Of a stretch of 64,000 bases of DNA, positions 16,789-24,956 are shown in pieces. Source of the DNA: Pseudomaricurvus sp050633365 (GTDB taxonomy: Bacteria; Pseudomonadota; Gammaproteobacteria; Pseudomonadales; Cellvibrionaceae). The DNA is taken from the NCBI GenBank assembly GCA_050633365.1, contig JBOEGJ010000004.1:1-64000 (forward strand). The letters are read 5' to 3'. Within the stretch, counting starts at the first letter, position 1; each line of letters starts with the position of its first letter. Made by a program: the position numbers and the translations under genes. The notes beneath the pieces were generated by a model. It worked only from the letters and a program-made list of their open reading frames with translations. It had not been told where the DNA came from and did not search any database.

Positions 16789-17958
16789 ATGACTGTTATT
16801 AAGCGCTACAGGAATGTGTCAGGCGAGCCAGAATTTGATGATCCAGTCTGTCGTGAAAACACTCTGTCGAGCTTGAGACGTAATTATCATCGTTTTTTTT
16901 TCTTGTTGGCCGCAGCGTTGCTAGCGGTAACAACCGTTGTGTCGGCACAAGCTGCAGTCATTTTGCAATATCACCACATTAGTGACGATACGCCGGTTTC
17001 TACTTCTACCTCGCCGCAACAATTTTTACAGCATCTTAATCTTATTGAATCCGAAGGCTTTAGCGTTGTTCCTTTGACCCAGCTCATAGAGGCGCAACGG
17101 GCTAAAACGGAGGGCGACAACCTCAGTACTAGTTTTGATAAACAAGTGGCGATCACTTTCGATGATGGTTACCTCAGTGTCTTTCTCGAAGCCTATCCGT
17201 TGCTAAAAAGCCGTCAATGGCCTTTTACCGTTTTTGTTAATACTGAGCCGATTGATCGACAGAGTCGATTGCACGCCAACTGGAATCAACTACGAGAGAT
17301 GGCTGAAAATGGCACAACCATCGCCAATCACACCGCGAGTCACGCCCACTTACTGGCGCGTTTTGAAGGTGAAACCAGTCTCCAGTGGCGACAGCGAGTG
17401 TCGTCCGATATTGTCGCGGCGCAAGCGCGTATAGAAGAGGAAACGGGTCAAACAGATCGCTTGCTGGCATACCCCTACGGAGAGTTTGACCAACAACTAA
17501 TGACCTTGGTTAAGCATCTGGGCTTCACCGCCTTTGGGCAGCATTCTGGACCAATAACACTGCCTCACTCGGCTCAGGCAATACCGCGCTTTCCCTTTGG
17601 TGGAGTTTACGGCTCGGCCAGTGATTTTCAGATGAAACTTAAGACTCTCGCCTTTCCAGTAGACCGAGTGGTCTTGAAAGGAATTGCAGGCATTCAAACC
17701 GATGGCGCTTTGCTCTCTGGAGATGAGGTGAACGAACTGGACTTAATACTCGTAGAGGAAGTGCCGGCGGTGAGTTGTTTTGGTCCAGTCGCCTTGAATG
17801 TCGAACATTCTGAGTCGCGACTGCGGGTGAAGATAACAGACAAGCTGCCGGTAGGCAGGAGCCGCATCAACTGCACGGCTCGTCATTCTTCAGGGCGCTA
17901 CTATTGGTTTTCTCAGCCGTTTTTTAGGCCCAATGACAAGGGAATCTGGCTCGACTAA
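16789..17958 (+). CDS. Polysaccharide deacetylase (NodB-like, CE4) exported protein
   Basis: A hydrophobic segment (about residues 36-55) acts as a signal or anchor. The NodB domain follows: YHHISDD, the catalytic/metal motif TFDDG (123-127), the zinc motif HTASH (H181 and H185) and the LAYPYG block near 230. Such enzymes remove N-acetyl groups from extracellular or wall polysaccharides, and some act on the biofilm polymer poly-N-acetylglucosamine. The last 100 residues form a beta-rich extension outside the catalytic domain. AGGA precedes the ATG. The substrate is not deducible. Confidence 0.85.
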   Translation: MTVIKRYRNVSGEPEFDDPVCRENTLSSLRRNYHRFFFLLAAALLAVTTVVSAQAAVILQYHHISDDTPVSTSTSPQQFLQHLNLIESEGFSVVPLTQLIEAQRAKTEGDNLSTSFDKQVAITFDDGYLSVFLEAYPLLKSRQWPFTVFVNTEPIDRQSRLHANWNQLREMAENGTTIANHTASHAHLLARFEGETSLQWRQRVSSDIVAAQARIEEETGQTDRLLAYPYGEFDQQLMTLVKHLGFTAFGQHSGPITLPHSAQAIPRFPFGGVYGSASDFQMKLKTLAFPVDRVVLKGIAGIQTDGALLSGDEVNELDLILVEEVPAVSCFGPVALNVEHSESRLRVKITDKLPVGRSRINCTARHSSGRYYWFSQPFFRPNDKGIWLD

Positions 17959-18052
17959 ATATATCGTCTAATTCATCTCCACAGCGGCGTCTCGAAGTCT
18001 ATACTTACCTTTGAATCCTAAAAAGACGTATATTTCGAGGCAAAGAACACCA

Positions 18053-19276
18053 ATGGGGAACCTAAAACGCATTAGTATCGAGCAGTTGGCGTTGGGAATG
18101 TACGTAGAAGAGATAAATGACGAATGGGCCGCAGACAGTAATCTCAAGGCTTCGGGTCTGATCACTCGGGATTCCACCATCGCCACCTTCCGCAGTATGG
18201 GCGTTGCCGAGCTGTATATCGATGTGTCCAAGGGTGATGACTGTATTGGCAGTGTTTCTGTGGATGATATTCAGCAACGGGCCAATAAAGAGGCTTCGGC
18301 ACTATTTAACGATCCAAATTCTCTGTTAGCGTTGGCACCGCAAGTACCCTTTCAACAAGCGATTGATGAGGCCAAAGAGATCCGTCATAAAGCTCTGTCG
18401 CTGGCTGGCGACGTGATGCAAGACGTTAAAATGGGTCGCTCATTTGATCGCAGTGCCGTGGACTCTATTGCCAACGACATCACCGATTCACTAGTCAACA
18501 ATCAAAATGCCCTGCAGAGCTTGATGCAGATTCGAATGAAAGATCAATATCTGCTTGAGCATTCGATGAACGTGGCGGTGTTGATGGGCGTCTTAGCGCG
18601 CTCCATGAAAATTGACGGCGAAGAGTTACATCAACTGGTGTTTGGCGCCTTTGTTCACGATATTGGCAAGATTCGAATCCCCGAAGAGATTCTCTATAAA
18701 CCCGGTCGACTCGATCCCGAAGATTGGGCCGAGATGCAGCGACATGTGATTTATGGAATGGAAACCCTGGAGACGATCGAGGGCATTCCCGACAGAGCCA
18801 AGGCCATTTGCGCGCAGCACCACGAGCGTTTAGACGGCACCGGCTATCCTTTTAAGCTGAAGGGGCCTCAGATTTCACTCTACGGTTGCATGGCGGCGGT
18901 GGTGGATGTCTATGATGCGATTACCGCTGATCGGGTTTATCACAAGGGAATGGAGCCCACCGTTGCCTTGAAAAAAATGCTTGAATGGACTGACAGCCAC
19001 TTGGACAAATCGATGGTTTATCAGTTGATTCGCTGTGTGAGCGTCTATCCTGCGGGCTCGACGGTCGAGCTCGTCAGCGGACATGTGGCGGTGGTTCAAG
19101 AGGCAAATTTGCAAAAGCCTGGAAAGCCAAAAGTTGTATTGGTGTACGACACTCAAAGCAATAAAAAAATTGAGGCAAAACACGTCAATTTGGCCAGTAC
19201 CGATCTCTACGGCGGCATTAAATCGGCGGTTGATCCGGCTAGGTTTGAACTCAAACTTGACGAGTATTTGTGCTAG
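18053..19276 (+). CDS. HD-GYP domain c-di-GMP phosphodiesterase with N-terminal DUF3391
   Basis: The N-terminus (RISIEQLALGMYV) is the DUF3391 module common in front of HD-GYP domains. The HD-GYP domain shows the HD pair in FVHDIGKIRIPEEILYKPG, then HHERLDGTGYP, where the third motif residue matches the GYP signature, and DVYDAITADRVYHKG. Metal ligands appear intact, so hydrolysis of c-di-GMP is expected. The frame is open from a TTG at 18011. I prefer the ATG at 18053 because the family N-terminus begins there; a TATACT box lies at 18000-18005. It is cytosolic and ends at a repeat-derived hairpin. Confidence 0.9.
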   Translation: MGNLKRISIEQLALGMYVEEINDEWAADSNLKASGLITRDSTIATFRSMGVAELYIDVSKGDDCIGSVSVDDIQQRANKEASALFNDPNSLLALAPQVPFQQAIDEAKEIRHKALSLAGDVMQDVKMGRSFDRSAVDSIANDITDSLVNNQNALQSLMQIRMKDQYLLEHSMNVAVLMGVLARSMKIDGEELHQLVFGAFVHDIGKIRIPEEILYKPGRLDPEDWAEMQRHVIYGMETLETIEGIPDRAKAICAQHHERLDGTGYPFKLKGPQISLYGCMAAVVDVYDAITADRVYHKGMEPTVALKKMLEWTDSHLDKSMVYQLIRCVSVYPAGSTVELVSGHVAVVQEANLQKPGKPKVVLVYDTQSNKKIEAKHVNLASTDLYGGIKSAVDPARFELKLDEYLC

Positions 19277-19307
19277 GGCACCACTGCCATTGTTCAGAGG
19301 TGCCCTC
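19276..19307. repeat. Solo end of the palindromic repeat family, acting as a convergent-gene hairpin
   Basis: This segment matches the right end of the 43680-43894 element at about 27 of 30 positions, centred on ACCACTGCCATTgTTCAGAG. Its own ends, AGGGCACC and GGTGCCCT, pair perfectly. It lies exactly between two convergent genes, starting at the HD-GYP stop codon, so it can work as a transcription barrier although no U-tract follows. Confidence 0.65.
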
Positions 19308-19311
19308 GCGC

Positions 19312-20163
19312 CTATTCAGCATTAGCTGATTGGTTGAAGTCAGTATCCTTGGTGTCGAATCGTTGGAGTCGATTGAAACCAATCAAACTCTGCAGCTCCT
19401 CGATGTACTTTTCCCCTCTCGCCGAATACTGAGCCAAGCCTTGAATCATTTCCAAGCTATCGGGTTGGCGCTGTTGCTGGCGAGCTTCTAGGCGCTTTTG
19501 TCTCACCTCAGCATAAGCGGGGTGGGAGTTAATGTTGCGCAAGTAGGCGGCCACGGCAGCGTCGATGGAGTTGAATTTTGCCACCTCGTGGCTAGCGCCC
19601 GAATTTCGACGCTTGGGAACCACGCCACAGCCTTGAGTAAAGCACCATTGACCAAAGTAGTTATTCGCTTCTAGCGCAAAGCGCGAACGTCCCCAGGCTG
19701 ATTCTATGGCAGCTTGGGCGATCACCATCGACGCTGGGACTTGATCGACACGCACTAGAAGCTGTTCAAGTAATGCCTGATCGTCCATGGCGGCCGGCAC
19801 GCGATACTGGATTGCCAATGATTGCAGTAACGCTTGCTGCTGAGGGTTCAGTGGTGCAGATGTGTCATTTAACCCTGTGTATAGAGATAACAGTCGTTGA
19901 CGCTGTTTGGTATTTTTTTGATTTTCGGATTTAACCACAGGCACTAGTTTCTCGAAAAAGGCCTGTTTCATCTCTGCAATGTTAACGGGTTTTTCGGCTT
20001 TGCTTGATCGCGTTGGGGCTTCGGCTTTTGGTTGCTGTATCTGCGGTTTTGGCAGCTGCGATGGCCACCAGTGGATCAAGAAATAGGGCAGTGCGATACA
20101 AAAGGCTGCATAGAATAAAAATAGGTAGCCCAGCCACGCTTTCGAGTGCGTTGAATGTGTCAT
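19312..20163 (-). CDS. Bax-like glucosaminidase-domain membrane protein
   Basis: One N-terminal membrane helix (about residues 12-32) is followed by a basic, charged linker and a glucosaminidase (LYZ2/GH73-like) domain. The catalytic glutamate lies in IAQAAIESAWGRSRFA, with NNYFGQWCF after it, as in E. coli Bax. It probably acts in the periplasm on peptidoglycan while anchored to the inner membrane. A TTG at 20181 is also in frame; the ATG at 20163, preceded by GGCGG, is more likely. It is convergent with the HD-GYP gene. Confidence 0.8.
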   Translation of the reverse strand: MTHSTHSKAWLGYLFLFYAAFCIALPYFLIHWWPSQLPKPQIQQPKAEAPTRSSKAEKPVNIAEMKQAFFEKLVPVVKSENQKNTKQRQRLLSLYTGLNDTSAPLNPQQQALLQSLAIQYRVPAAMDDQALLEQLLVRVDQVPASMVIAQAAIESAWGRSRFALEANNYFGQWCFTQGCGVVPKRRNSGASHEVAKFNSIDAAVAAYLRNINSHPAYAEVRQKRLEARQQQRQPDSLEMIQGLAQYSARGEKYIEELQSLIGFNRLQRFDTKDTDFNQSANAE

Positions 20164-20262
20164 ATGCGTACCGCCAAACAAACTGTGGCATCAAAACCAA
20201 TGAAACCGCTGCTGATTGAGGTCGGTTATTCCCTCAAACGACGGTCGTCAAAAGGGCGCGGA

Positions 20263-20958
20263 TTATAAACCCATTTCCTTTCGTAAATCCGTGAGTCGAT
20301 CGATATTTTCTTGTTTCGACAGCGGCTTTTCGAGGCTTTCTGGCAATCGTTTAATCTCGGGCTCTGGTAACTTATCGCCGTTGATGACGCGCTGACACAA
20401 GGCGAGGTAGTGATCTTTGAATATCGGAAATGCAACTCGTTCGGAATTATTGGCCAAGAAAAACCAATCGCTGTTGCGCCCTGCGTGATAGACCGCGGCG
20501 TGACTCCAGTGGAATTCTGTTTTGGGGCTGGGCGCTCGGCAAGCTTCGATGTAAGCGCTGTGTACATCGGGAAGGCCGTGCTGCTGAGGTGATCCCTGAC
20601 AAAAGCCAATCATCTTGTGCAGTGTTGGCAAATACTCCGATTGTTCTATCGCAAGCTTCGCCCCTTGCAGGATGACGTCGGGTTCAAAGCGCTGCAGGGT
20701 TTCAAGCCATAAACGCTTGGCTTGGTTCAGCGTCTGGATATCGCCAAAAGCAGCAAAGTACTGATTGTGATAATTGATGCGGAACAGTTCAAACACCTGA
20801 TTAATGGTATCGATAAAGTCGGCTGATGGCGCTTTTTGATCCTGTTGGCGACGCTGGTGAGCGTCGCCCTTAGAAGGCCCAGCTGCGGTCGTTGAGTTGC
20901 TCCGAGATTGAGCGATCTCTTGTGCGACTTGATTGAGGATTTGATTGCTGTCCTTCAT
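20263..20958 (-). CDS. Replication protein P-like helicase loader
   Basis: This protein of about 231 aa resembles the phage lambda P/replication-protein-P family seen in chromosomes of Pseudomonas and relatives: FIDTINQVFELFRINYHNQY, then LWLETLQRFEPDVILQGAKL and PTLHKMIGFCQG. The family loads the replicative helicase in phages. It follows a DnaT-like gene and overlaps its last 89 bp in another frame. The chosen start (ATG at 20958, AAGGTCAAGGGC upstream) begins KDSNQILNQVAQEIA; the open frame upstream is a shadow of the preceding gene. A role in replication restart is inferred from the neighbour. Confidence 0.7.
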   Translation of the reverse strand: MKDSNQILNQVAQEIAQSRSNSTTAAGPSKGDAHQRRQQDQKAPSADFIDTINQVFELFRINYHNQYFAAFGDIQTLNQAKRLWLETLQRFEPDVILQGAKLAIEQSEYLPTLHKMIGFCQGSPQQHGLPDVHSAYIEACRAPSPKTEFHWSHAAVYHAGRNSDWFFLANNSERVAFPIFKDHYLALCQRVINGDKLPEPEIKRLPESLEKPLSKQENIDRLTDLRKEMGL

Positions 20959-22006
20959 GCCCTTGACCTTTTGAGTGACCAGACGTGGTAGTGAGTGAGT
21001 GGCGTTTGGCCCAATGATGTTTGACGTGCTGCAAAAATTTCGTATTCCAAGAGGCGTAGAGTTGATTGCTGTCGCGCCAGTAGACAATAAACTCGGGCAG
21101 CAATTGCATGGCAAAATTAACGTCAATATTGGCGAGACGCAAAATGTCATTGACGTCTTTACCCGGCGTCCAGTTTTCGGGGATACGCTTGGGTTCAGTG
21201 TCGTGTTCCAGCGCCGATGAGTATCTCGCCCACTGCCTGCGCACATGCTGAATAAACTTGGTGTTCCAGGTGCGTGATCGCTCGCCGCGTTCAGCCCAGT
21301 AGAGAATAAACTCTGGAATGGCATCTTCAATAAACTGTGGATGAATGTCCGCGTGTCGCGTCAGTACGTCCATGGCGTCATGACTGGGGCGCCAGTGATT
21401 ACTCATGGCGATTTCAGTGTCTTTTTGGAAAGACACCGTTTCGCGTTTTCGCCATTGATGCAAAACGTGTTTGTGGAATTTTGATCCCCAAGAGCGATGG
21501 CTTTCACCGCTTTCACGCCAGAAGGTGACAAACTCAGGTACCTGTTGGCGAATAAACCCCTCATCGATTCCGTGCTGAGCGATGGCGGTTAGTGTCTCTT
21601 GGTTGGGCTGCCAATTTGGCGCAATGGGGGTGACGCCAACGGCGATAGGCGCTTGCGCCGCCGAGGCAATTGCCTGGGGAGCTTGAGCCGGAGCGGTACG
21701 GATTTCATTGATGGCAAAAATCAATCTCTGGCTTTGGCTAAAAGGCGCCGATTGCAGTAGCAACACCCCTTTGGCCCGCAAGCTTTGGCTCACCCGCTGG
21801 ATATCGTGTTCATTCCAAAACGGAAAGGCCACGTACAGTGTTTGCGCGGCTAATTCGTACCAGTGATAGCCTTGATTGATAGCCGCTTGCAAAGGGCGGC
21901 TTAACTCATCCAAAACACTGAGCATGGTGGCTTCTTCCAAACCGATAGTCGCGGCTAGAGAAGGGGATACCAGTAGTGGGCGTTCAGGAATCAAGGTCGA
22001 AGTCAT
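20870..22006 (-). CDS. DnaT-like protein with three tandem ssDNA-binding domains
   Basis: The N-terminal 100 residues resemble a DnaT/phage-type replication N-terminal domain. They are followed by three homologous units of about 60 residues, each of the form NWxPxxxxxxxLxxxxI...FxxxxVPEFxxxWRxxG...SWxTKFxxHVxxxW, the C-terminal DnaT domain that binds single-stranded DNA. E. coli DnaT has one such unit. The units start near residues 132, 204 and 275. The C-terminus is basic and Ser/Gln rich. It works with the downstream replication-P-like gene, probably in primosome assembly. The overlap with that gene suggests translational coupling. Confidence 0.8.
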   Translation of the reverse strand: MTSTLIPERPLLVSPSLAATIGLEEATMLSVLDELSRPLQAAINQGYHWYELAAQTLYVAFPFWNEHDIQRVSQSLRAKGVLLLQSAPFSQSQRLIFAINEIRTAPAQAPQAIASAAQAPIAVGVTPIAPNWQPNQETLTAIAQHGIDEGFIRQQVPEFVTFWRESGESHRSWGSKFHKHVLHQWRKRETVSFQKDTEIAMSNHWRPSHDAMDVLTRHADIHPQFIEDAIPEFILYWAERGERSRTWNTKFIQHVRRQWARYSSALEHDTEPKRIPENWTPGKDVNDILRLANIDVNFAMQLLPEFIVYWRDSNQLYASWNTKFLQHVKHHWAKRHSLTTTSGHSKGQGHEGQQSNPQSSRTRDRSISEQLNDRSWAF

Positions 22007-22131
22007 GGGCGAAGCCTAACATTTTCTGCACTCTGAGTCGCTATTCGATTGTAGAATGAAGGCACTGTGTGCATGTAACATATCGCTCCTAAAAGCGGTC
22101 ATCTGACCGATTATCCGATTGAGGAATTCTC

Positions 22132-23505
22132 GTGGCAAAAACCAAAACCGCCTATGTCTGTAACGAATGTGGCGCAGATTTCACCAAATGGCAGGGGCAA
22201 TGCACGGAATGTGGCAGTTGGAATAGCTTGTCTGAAGTGCGCTTGGGGCCTACGCCCAGCAATCGCGCCGAGAAATTCAGCGGTTACGCCGGCGATGCGG
22301 CCGGGGCTGCAGAGGTGCAAACCCTGTCTGAAATCGATCTTTCGGCTCTGCCGCGTTTCTCGTCGGGCACGGGTGAGTTTGATCGGGTATTAGGCGGCGG
22401 TCTGGTGCCTGGATCGGTGGTTTTAATCGGTGGAAATCCGGGTGCGGGTAAGTCCACACTACTGCTGCAGACCATGTGTTTTCTGGGCTCTTCGATGGAA
22501 GCTCTCTATTGTACCGGCGAGGAGTCACTGCAGCAGGTGGCTATGCGTGCCCAGCGGTTGGGGCTTCCCACCGATAAATTAAAGATGCTGTCGGAAACGA
22601 GTGTTGAGTCTCTGGTGGCGACCGCTCAAAAAGTGCAGCCCAAAGTCATGGTGGTGGATTCCATTCAGGTGATGCACATGGCCGACATACAATCGGCACC
22701 GGGCTCTGTATCCCAAGTGCGTGAAAGTGCCGCGTATTTGACTCGCTTTGCCAAGCAGACAGGTACCGTATTGGTGCTGGTTGGGCATGTAACCAAAGAT
22801 GGCTCTCTGGCGGGGCCAAAAGTGCTGGAGCATATGATCGATTGCTCTATTTTGCTTGAGGGTTCTCATGATTCTCGCTACCGCACATTGCGAGGCAGCA
22901 AAAACCGCTTCGGCGCGGTGAATGAGCTGGGGGTTTTTGCCATGACTGAGCAAGGGCTCAAAGAAGTGAGTAACCCCTCGGCGATTTTTCTACAGCGAGC
23001 CGATGACATCGCCGCCGGTTCCGTGGTGATGGTGGTATGGGAAGGCACCAGACCACTACTGGTCGAGATTCAAGCGCTGGTGGACGATAGTCATCAAGGC
23101 AACCCCAAGCGCGTCGCCGTGGGTTTGGATCAAAATCGCTTGAATATGCTGCTGGCAGTCTTGCATCGTCACGGCGGGCTAATGATCGGCGACCAAGATG
23201 TGTTCATTAACGTGGTGGGCGGCGTCAAAGTGATGGAGACCAGTGCGGATTTGGCGTTATTGATGGCGGTGGTGTCGAGTTTCCGGGATCGCCCGCTGGG
23301 GCATGAACTCATGGTATTTGGTGAAGTTGGCTTGTCAGGCGAAATTCGACCGGTTCCCAGCGGTCAAGAGCGCCTGCGCGAAGCGGCAAAACACGGTTTT
23401 AAAAAGGCCATCGTGCCCGTGGCGAATGCACCCAAAGGCGGTGTTGAGGGAATGAAGATTGTGGCAGTAAAATCGCTACAAGAAGCACTTGCTGCGATCG
23501 AATAG
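22132..23505 (+). CDS. radA: DNA repair protein RadA
   Basis: RadA (Sms) is a RecA-like helicase that extends D-loops in recombination. The N-terminal C4 zinc finger (CNECG...CTECG) is at residues 8-28, the Walker A motif GGNPGAGKST is near 100-110, and the RadA-specific KNRFG motif lies in GSKNRFGAVNELG. The Lon-protease-like C-terminal domain is present but non-proteolytic as usual. The length (457 aa) is normal. The start is a GTG at 22132. It is divergent from the DnaT-like gene. Confidence 0.97.
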   Translation: MAKTKTAYVCNECGADFTKWQGQCTECGSWNSLSEVRLGPTPSNRAEKFSGYAGDAAGAAEVQTLSEIDLSALPRFSSGTGEFDRVLGGGLVPGSVVLIGGNPGAGKSTLLLQTMCFLGSSMEALYCTGEESLQQVAMRAQRLGLPTDKLKMLSETSVESLVATAQKVQPKVMVVDSIQVMHMADIQSAPGSVSQVRESAAYLTRFAKQTGTVLVLVGHVTKDGSLAGPKVLEHMIDCSILLEGSHDSRYRTLRGSKNRFGAVNELGVFAMTEQGLKEVSNPSAIFLQRADDIAAGSVVMVVWEGTRPLLVEIQALVDDSHQGNPKRVAVGLDQNRLNMLLAVLHRHGGLMIGDQDVFINVVGGVKVMETSADLALLMAVVSSFRDRPLGHELMVFGEVGLSGEIRPVPSGQERLREAAKHGFKKAIVPVANAPKGGVEGMKIVAVKSLQEALAAIE

Positions 23506-23554
23506 CGTCAGCGATAGTGTCATTGATAGCGCCTAGGGATAGAAGAGCAAGACG

Positions 23555-23941
23555 CTAATCATCGTTGTCAGCCAGTATATTGGCCAGTGAGCGAGCCATT
23601 TGTGGTGGGTTTTCATACTTGTTGACCAGCTCGCGAAGCCTCGCTTGGTGATCAATGCTTGTGGCTCGACAGACAACTCCCAAGAAATGCTCTTTCTGAT
23701 GGGCCACCTCACCCTGCATTTTAATGATGTCACCGTCTTCGGTTTCGATGCTGAGCATAATGCCCTCGCCGTCGGCGATAGTGTGCTTGTGAATAACGGC
23801 GACCAAAGCGCCGTTAAACGATAAATCAATGATGTGTACCGGCCATTTATTGTGAGTAGTGATCAGCGAGGCGTGACCGCGGAAATTCACTCTGGGAAAA
23901 TGTCGGCGTTCAGCGCCTGAGCTTCCGGACATCGATATCAT
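23555..23941 (-). CDS. PilZ-domain protein
   Basis: This 128-aa protein has the PilZ c-di-GMP-binding signature: RRHFPRVNF at residues 12-20 (RxxxR) and DLSFNGALV (DxSxxG). The remaining barrel continues to FLGVVCR, and an alpha-helical tail follows. GGAG sits 5 bases before the ATG. It begins 9 bp after the end of another PilZ gene with the same domain plan, so the two form a tandem paralogous operon. It is cytosolic and the output partner is unknown. Confidence 0.85.
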   Translation of the reverse strand: MISMSGSSGAERRHFPRVNFRGHASLITTHNKWPVHIIDLSFNGALVAVIHKHTIADGEGIMLSIETEDGDIIKMQGEVAHQKEHFLGVVCRATSIDHQARLRELVNKYENPPQMARSLANILADNDD

Positions 23942-23950
23942 AGGGGCTCC

Positions 23951-24433
23951 TTAGTTGTCGGAATGATCTTCGTTGGGATGGTCACCGGTGGGGTAGTCAT
24001 CGTTGGGATAGTCATCGTTGGGATAGTCATCGTCGATATCATCAGCTCGAGCGCCAGCCTCTTTGGTTCTCGTCGCAATTAACTCGAACAGCTCTCGATT
24101 TGAGGCTTCGGGATCGCCGATGTTTAACTCTACTAGGCGTCTTAAGTGGCTAATACTGTCCACATCGATCTCCTCGCAACTAAACCCCAAGTGCTGGGCA
24201 TCGTCTCTGGCGAGGCTGGCTTGCATAGTGATCTGCGCTTCATCCGCCAAAGTAACGATTATTGTGCAAGGGGTATGTGGATCGATTTGAGCTTGTGGTG
24301 GCGGTGATACCAATAGGCCTTTGAGCGATAGATCCAATAGCTCACAGGGCCATCGTTTTTCGCCTTGGCAAATTTCTGTTTGAGCGGTAAACGCGATACG
24401 ACTAAATCGACGCCGATTTTCAGTGTGGGTCAT
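23951..24433 (-). CDS. PilZ-domain protein with acidic tandem-repeat tail
   Basis: Residues 1-105 form a PilZ domain: RRRFSRIAF (RxxxR), DLSLKGLLV (DxSxxG) and LGFSCEEIDVDS. The last 30 residues are a low-complexity acidic tail built from DDYPN-type pentapeptides (DDYPN, DDYPN, DDYPT, then GDHPN). They are encoded by near-perfect 15-bp tandem repeats at about 23970-24035. The gene heads a two-gene PilZ operon. The repeat unit keeps frame, so copy number can vary without truncation. Confidence 0.85.
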   Translation of the reverse strand: MTHTENRRRFSRIAFTAQTEICQGEKRWPCELLDLSLKGLLVSPPPQAQIDPHTPCTIIVTLADEAQITMQASLARDDAQHLGFSCEEIDVDSISHLRRLVELNIGDPEASNRELFELIATRTKEAGARADDIDDDYPNDDYPNDDYPTGDHPNEDHSDN

Positions 24434-24578
24434 TAATATGGGGCTATCGCTAAGAGTGTCTTTAGAGTGTAGAAGGGCTTTGTCCAGCTCTCCACTGGCA
24501 TGAGAGCAATTTTTATGAGCGCTTATGTCTATAAATGGGGTTTTATTACACTTTTTTGATAAAACCGCTCAAAGCCGC

Positions 24579-24607
24579 TTGACTAAATCTTAAGCGAACC
24601 TTAGTCT
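24579..24607 (+). promoter_or_regulatory. Candidate promoter of the cobalamin operon
   Basis: TTGACT at 24579-24584 is a good -35 element. With a 17-bp spacer the -10 position reads TAGTCT, which is weak. Transcription would begin just before the riboswitch. The remaining bases from 24434 to 24578 hold the opposite promoter of the PilZ operon; no other structure was seen there. Confidence 0.4.
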
Positions 24608-24615
24608 GCCCGCCG

Positions 24616-24866
24616 TTATTCAAGGTGCTCGAACGTCCGTAGGACAAACGAGGTAAACGGGAAGATTGGTGAGTCGAACATGTCTCTTGAGCTGTGTTCA
24701 ACAAAACCAACGCTGCCCCCGCAACGGTGATTTTCCCAGCTGATCCCAGCTGACGAAATAAGCCCGATACCGGCCTTTAATAATGCGCACTGTTTCATAG
24801 ATGAAACGACAGGTGCGTTAAACGATGAAGCGGAGGGCTTTATCGGTAGGAATTATTAAAGGTCGG
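24616..24866 (+). ncRNA. Cobalamin (AdoCbl-type) riboswitch with expression platform
   Basis: The conserved core AAACGGGAAG, the GCTGCCCCCGCAACGGTGA block and the B12-box-like AAGCCCGATACCGGCC (24760-24775) are all present, in order, upstream of btuB. The 5' arm TTATTCAAGG (24616-24625) pairs with CCTTTAATAA (24774-24783) to close the aptamer. The same bases can instead pair with ATTATTAAAGG (24852-24862), giving a longer 15-bp alternative helix. Closer to btuB, CAATC (24904-24908) can pair with GATTG next to the GGGGA ribosome-binding site, and a 7-bp hairpin lies between. Translational control of btuB is inferred. Confidence 0.93.
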
Positions 24867-24956
24867 TTCACAGCCACTCTTTTCCCTGCTTGTTGTCCTC
24901 CCTCAATCACGAATTTTCGATCTTGATAGACAAGATCACAAAGATTGGGGAATACC

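Noticed and set aside
20263..22006. DnaT- and P-like genes as part of a prophage
   Set aside because: They are flanked by housekeeping genes (bax-like, radA), with no integrase, capsid, lysis or attachment site; such pairs occur in ordinary gammaproteobacterial chromosomes.
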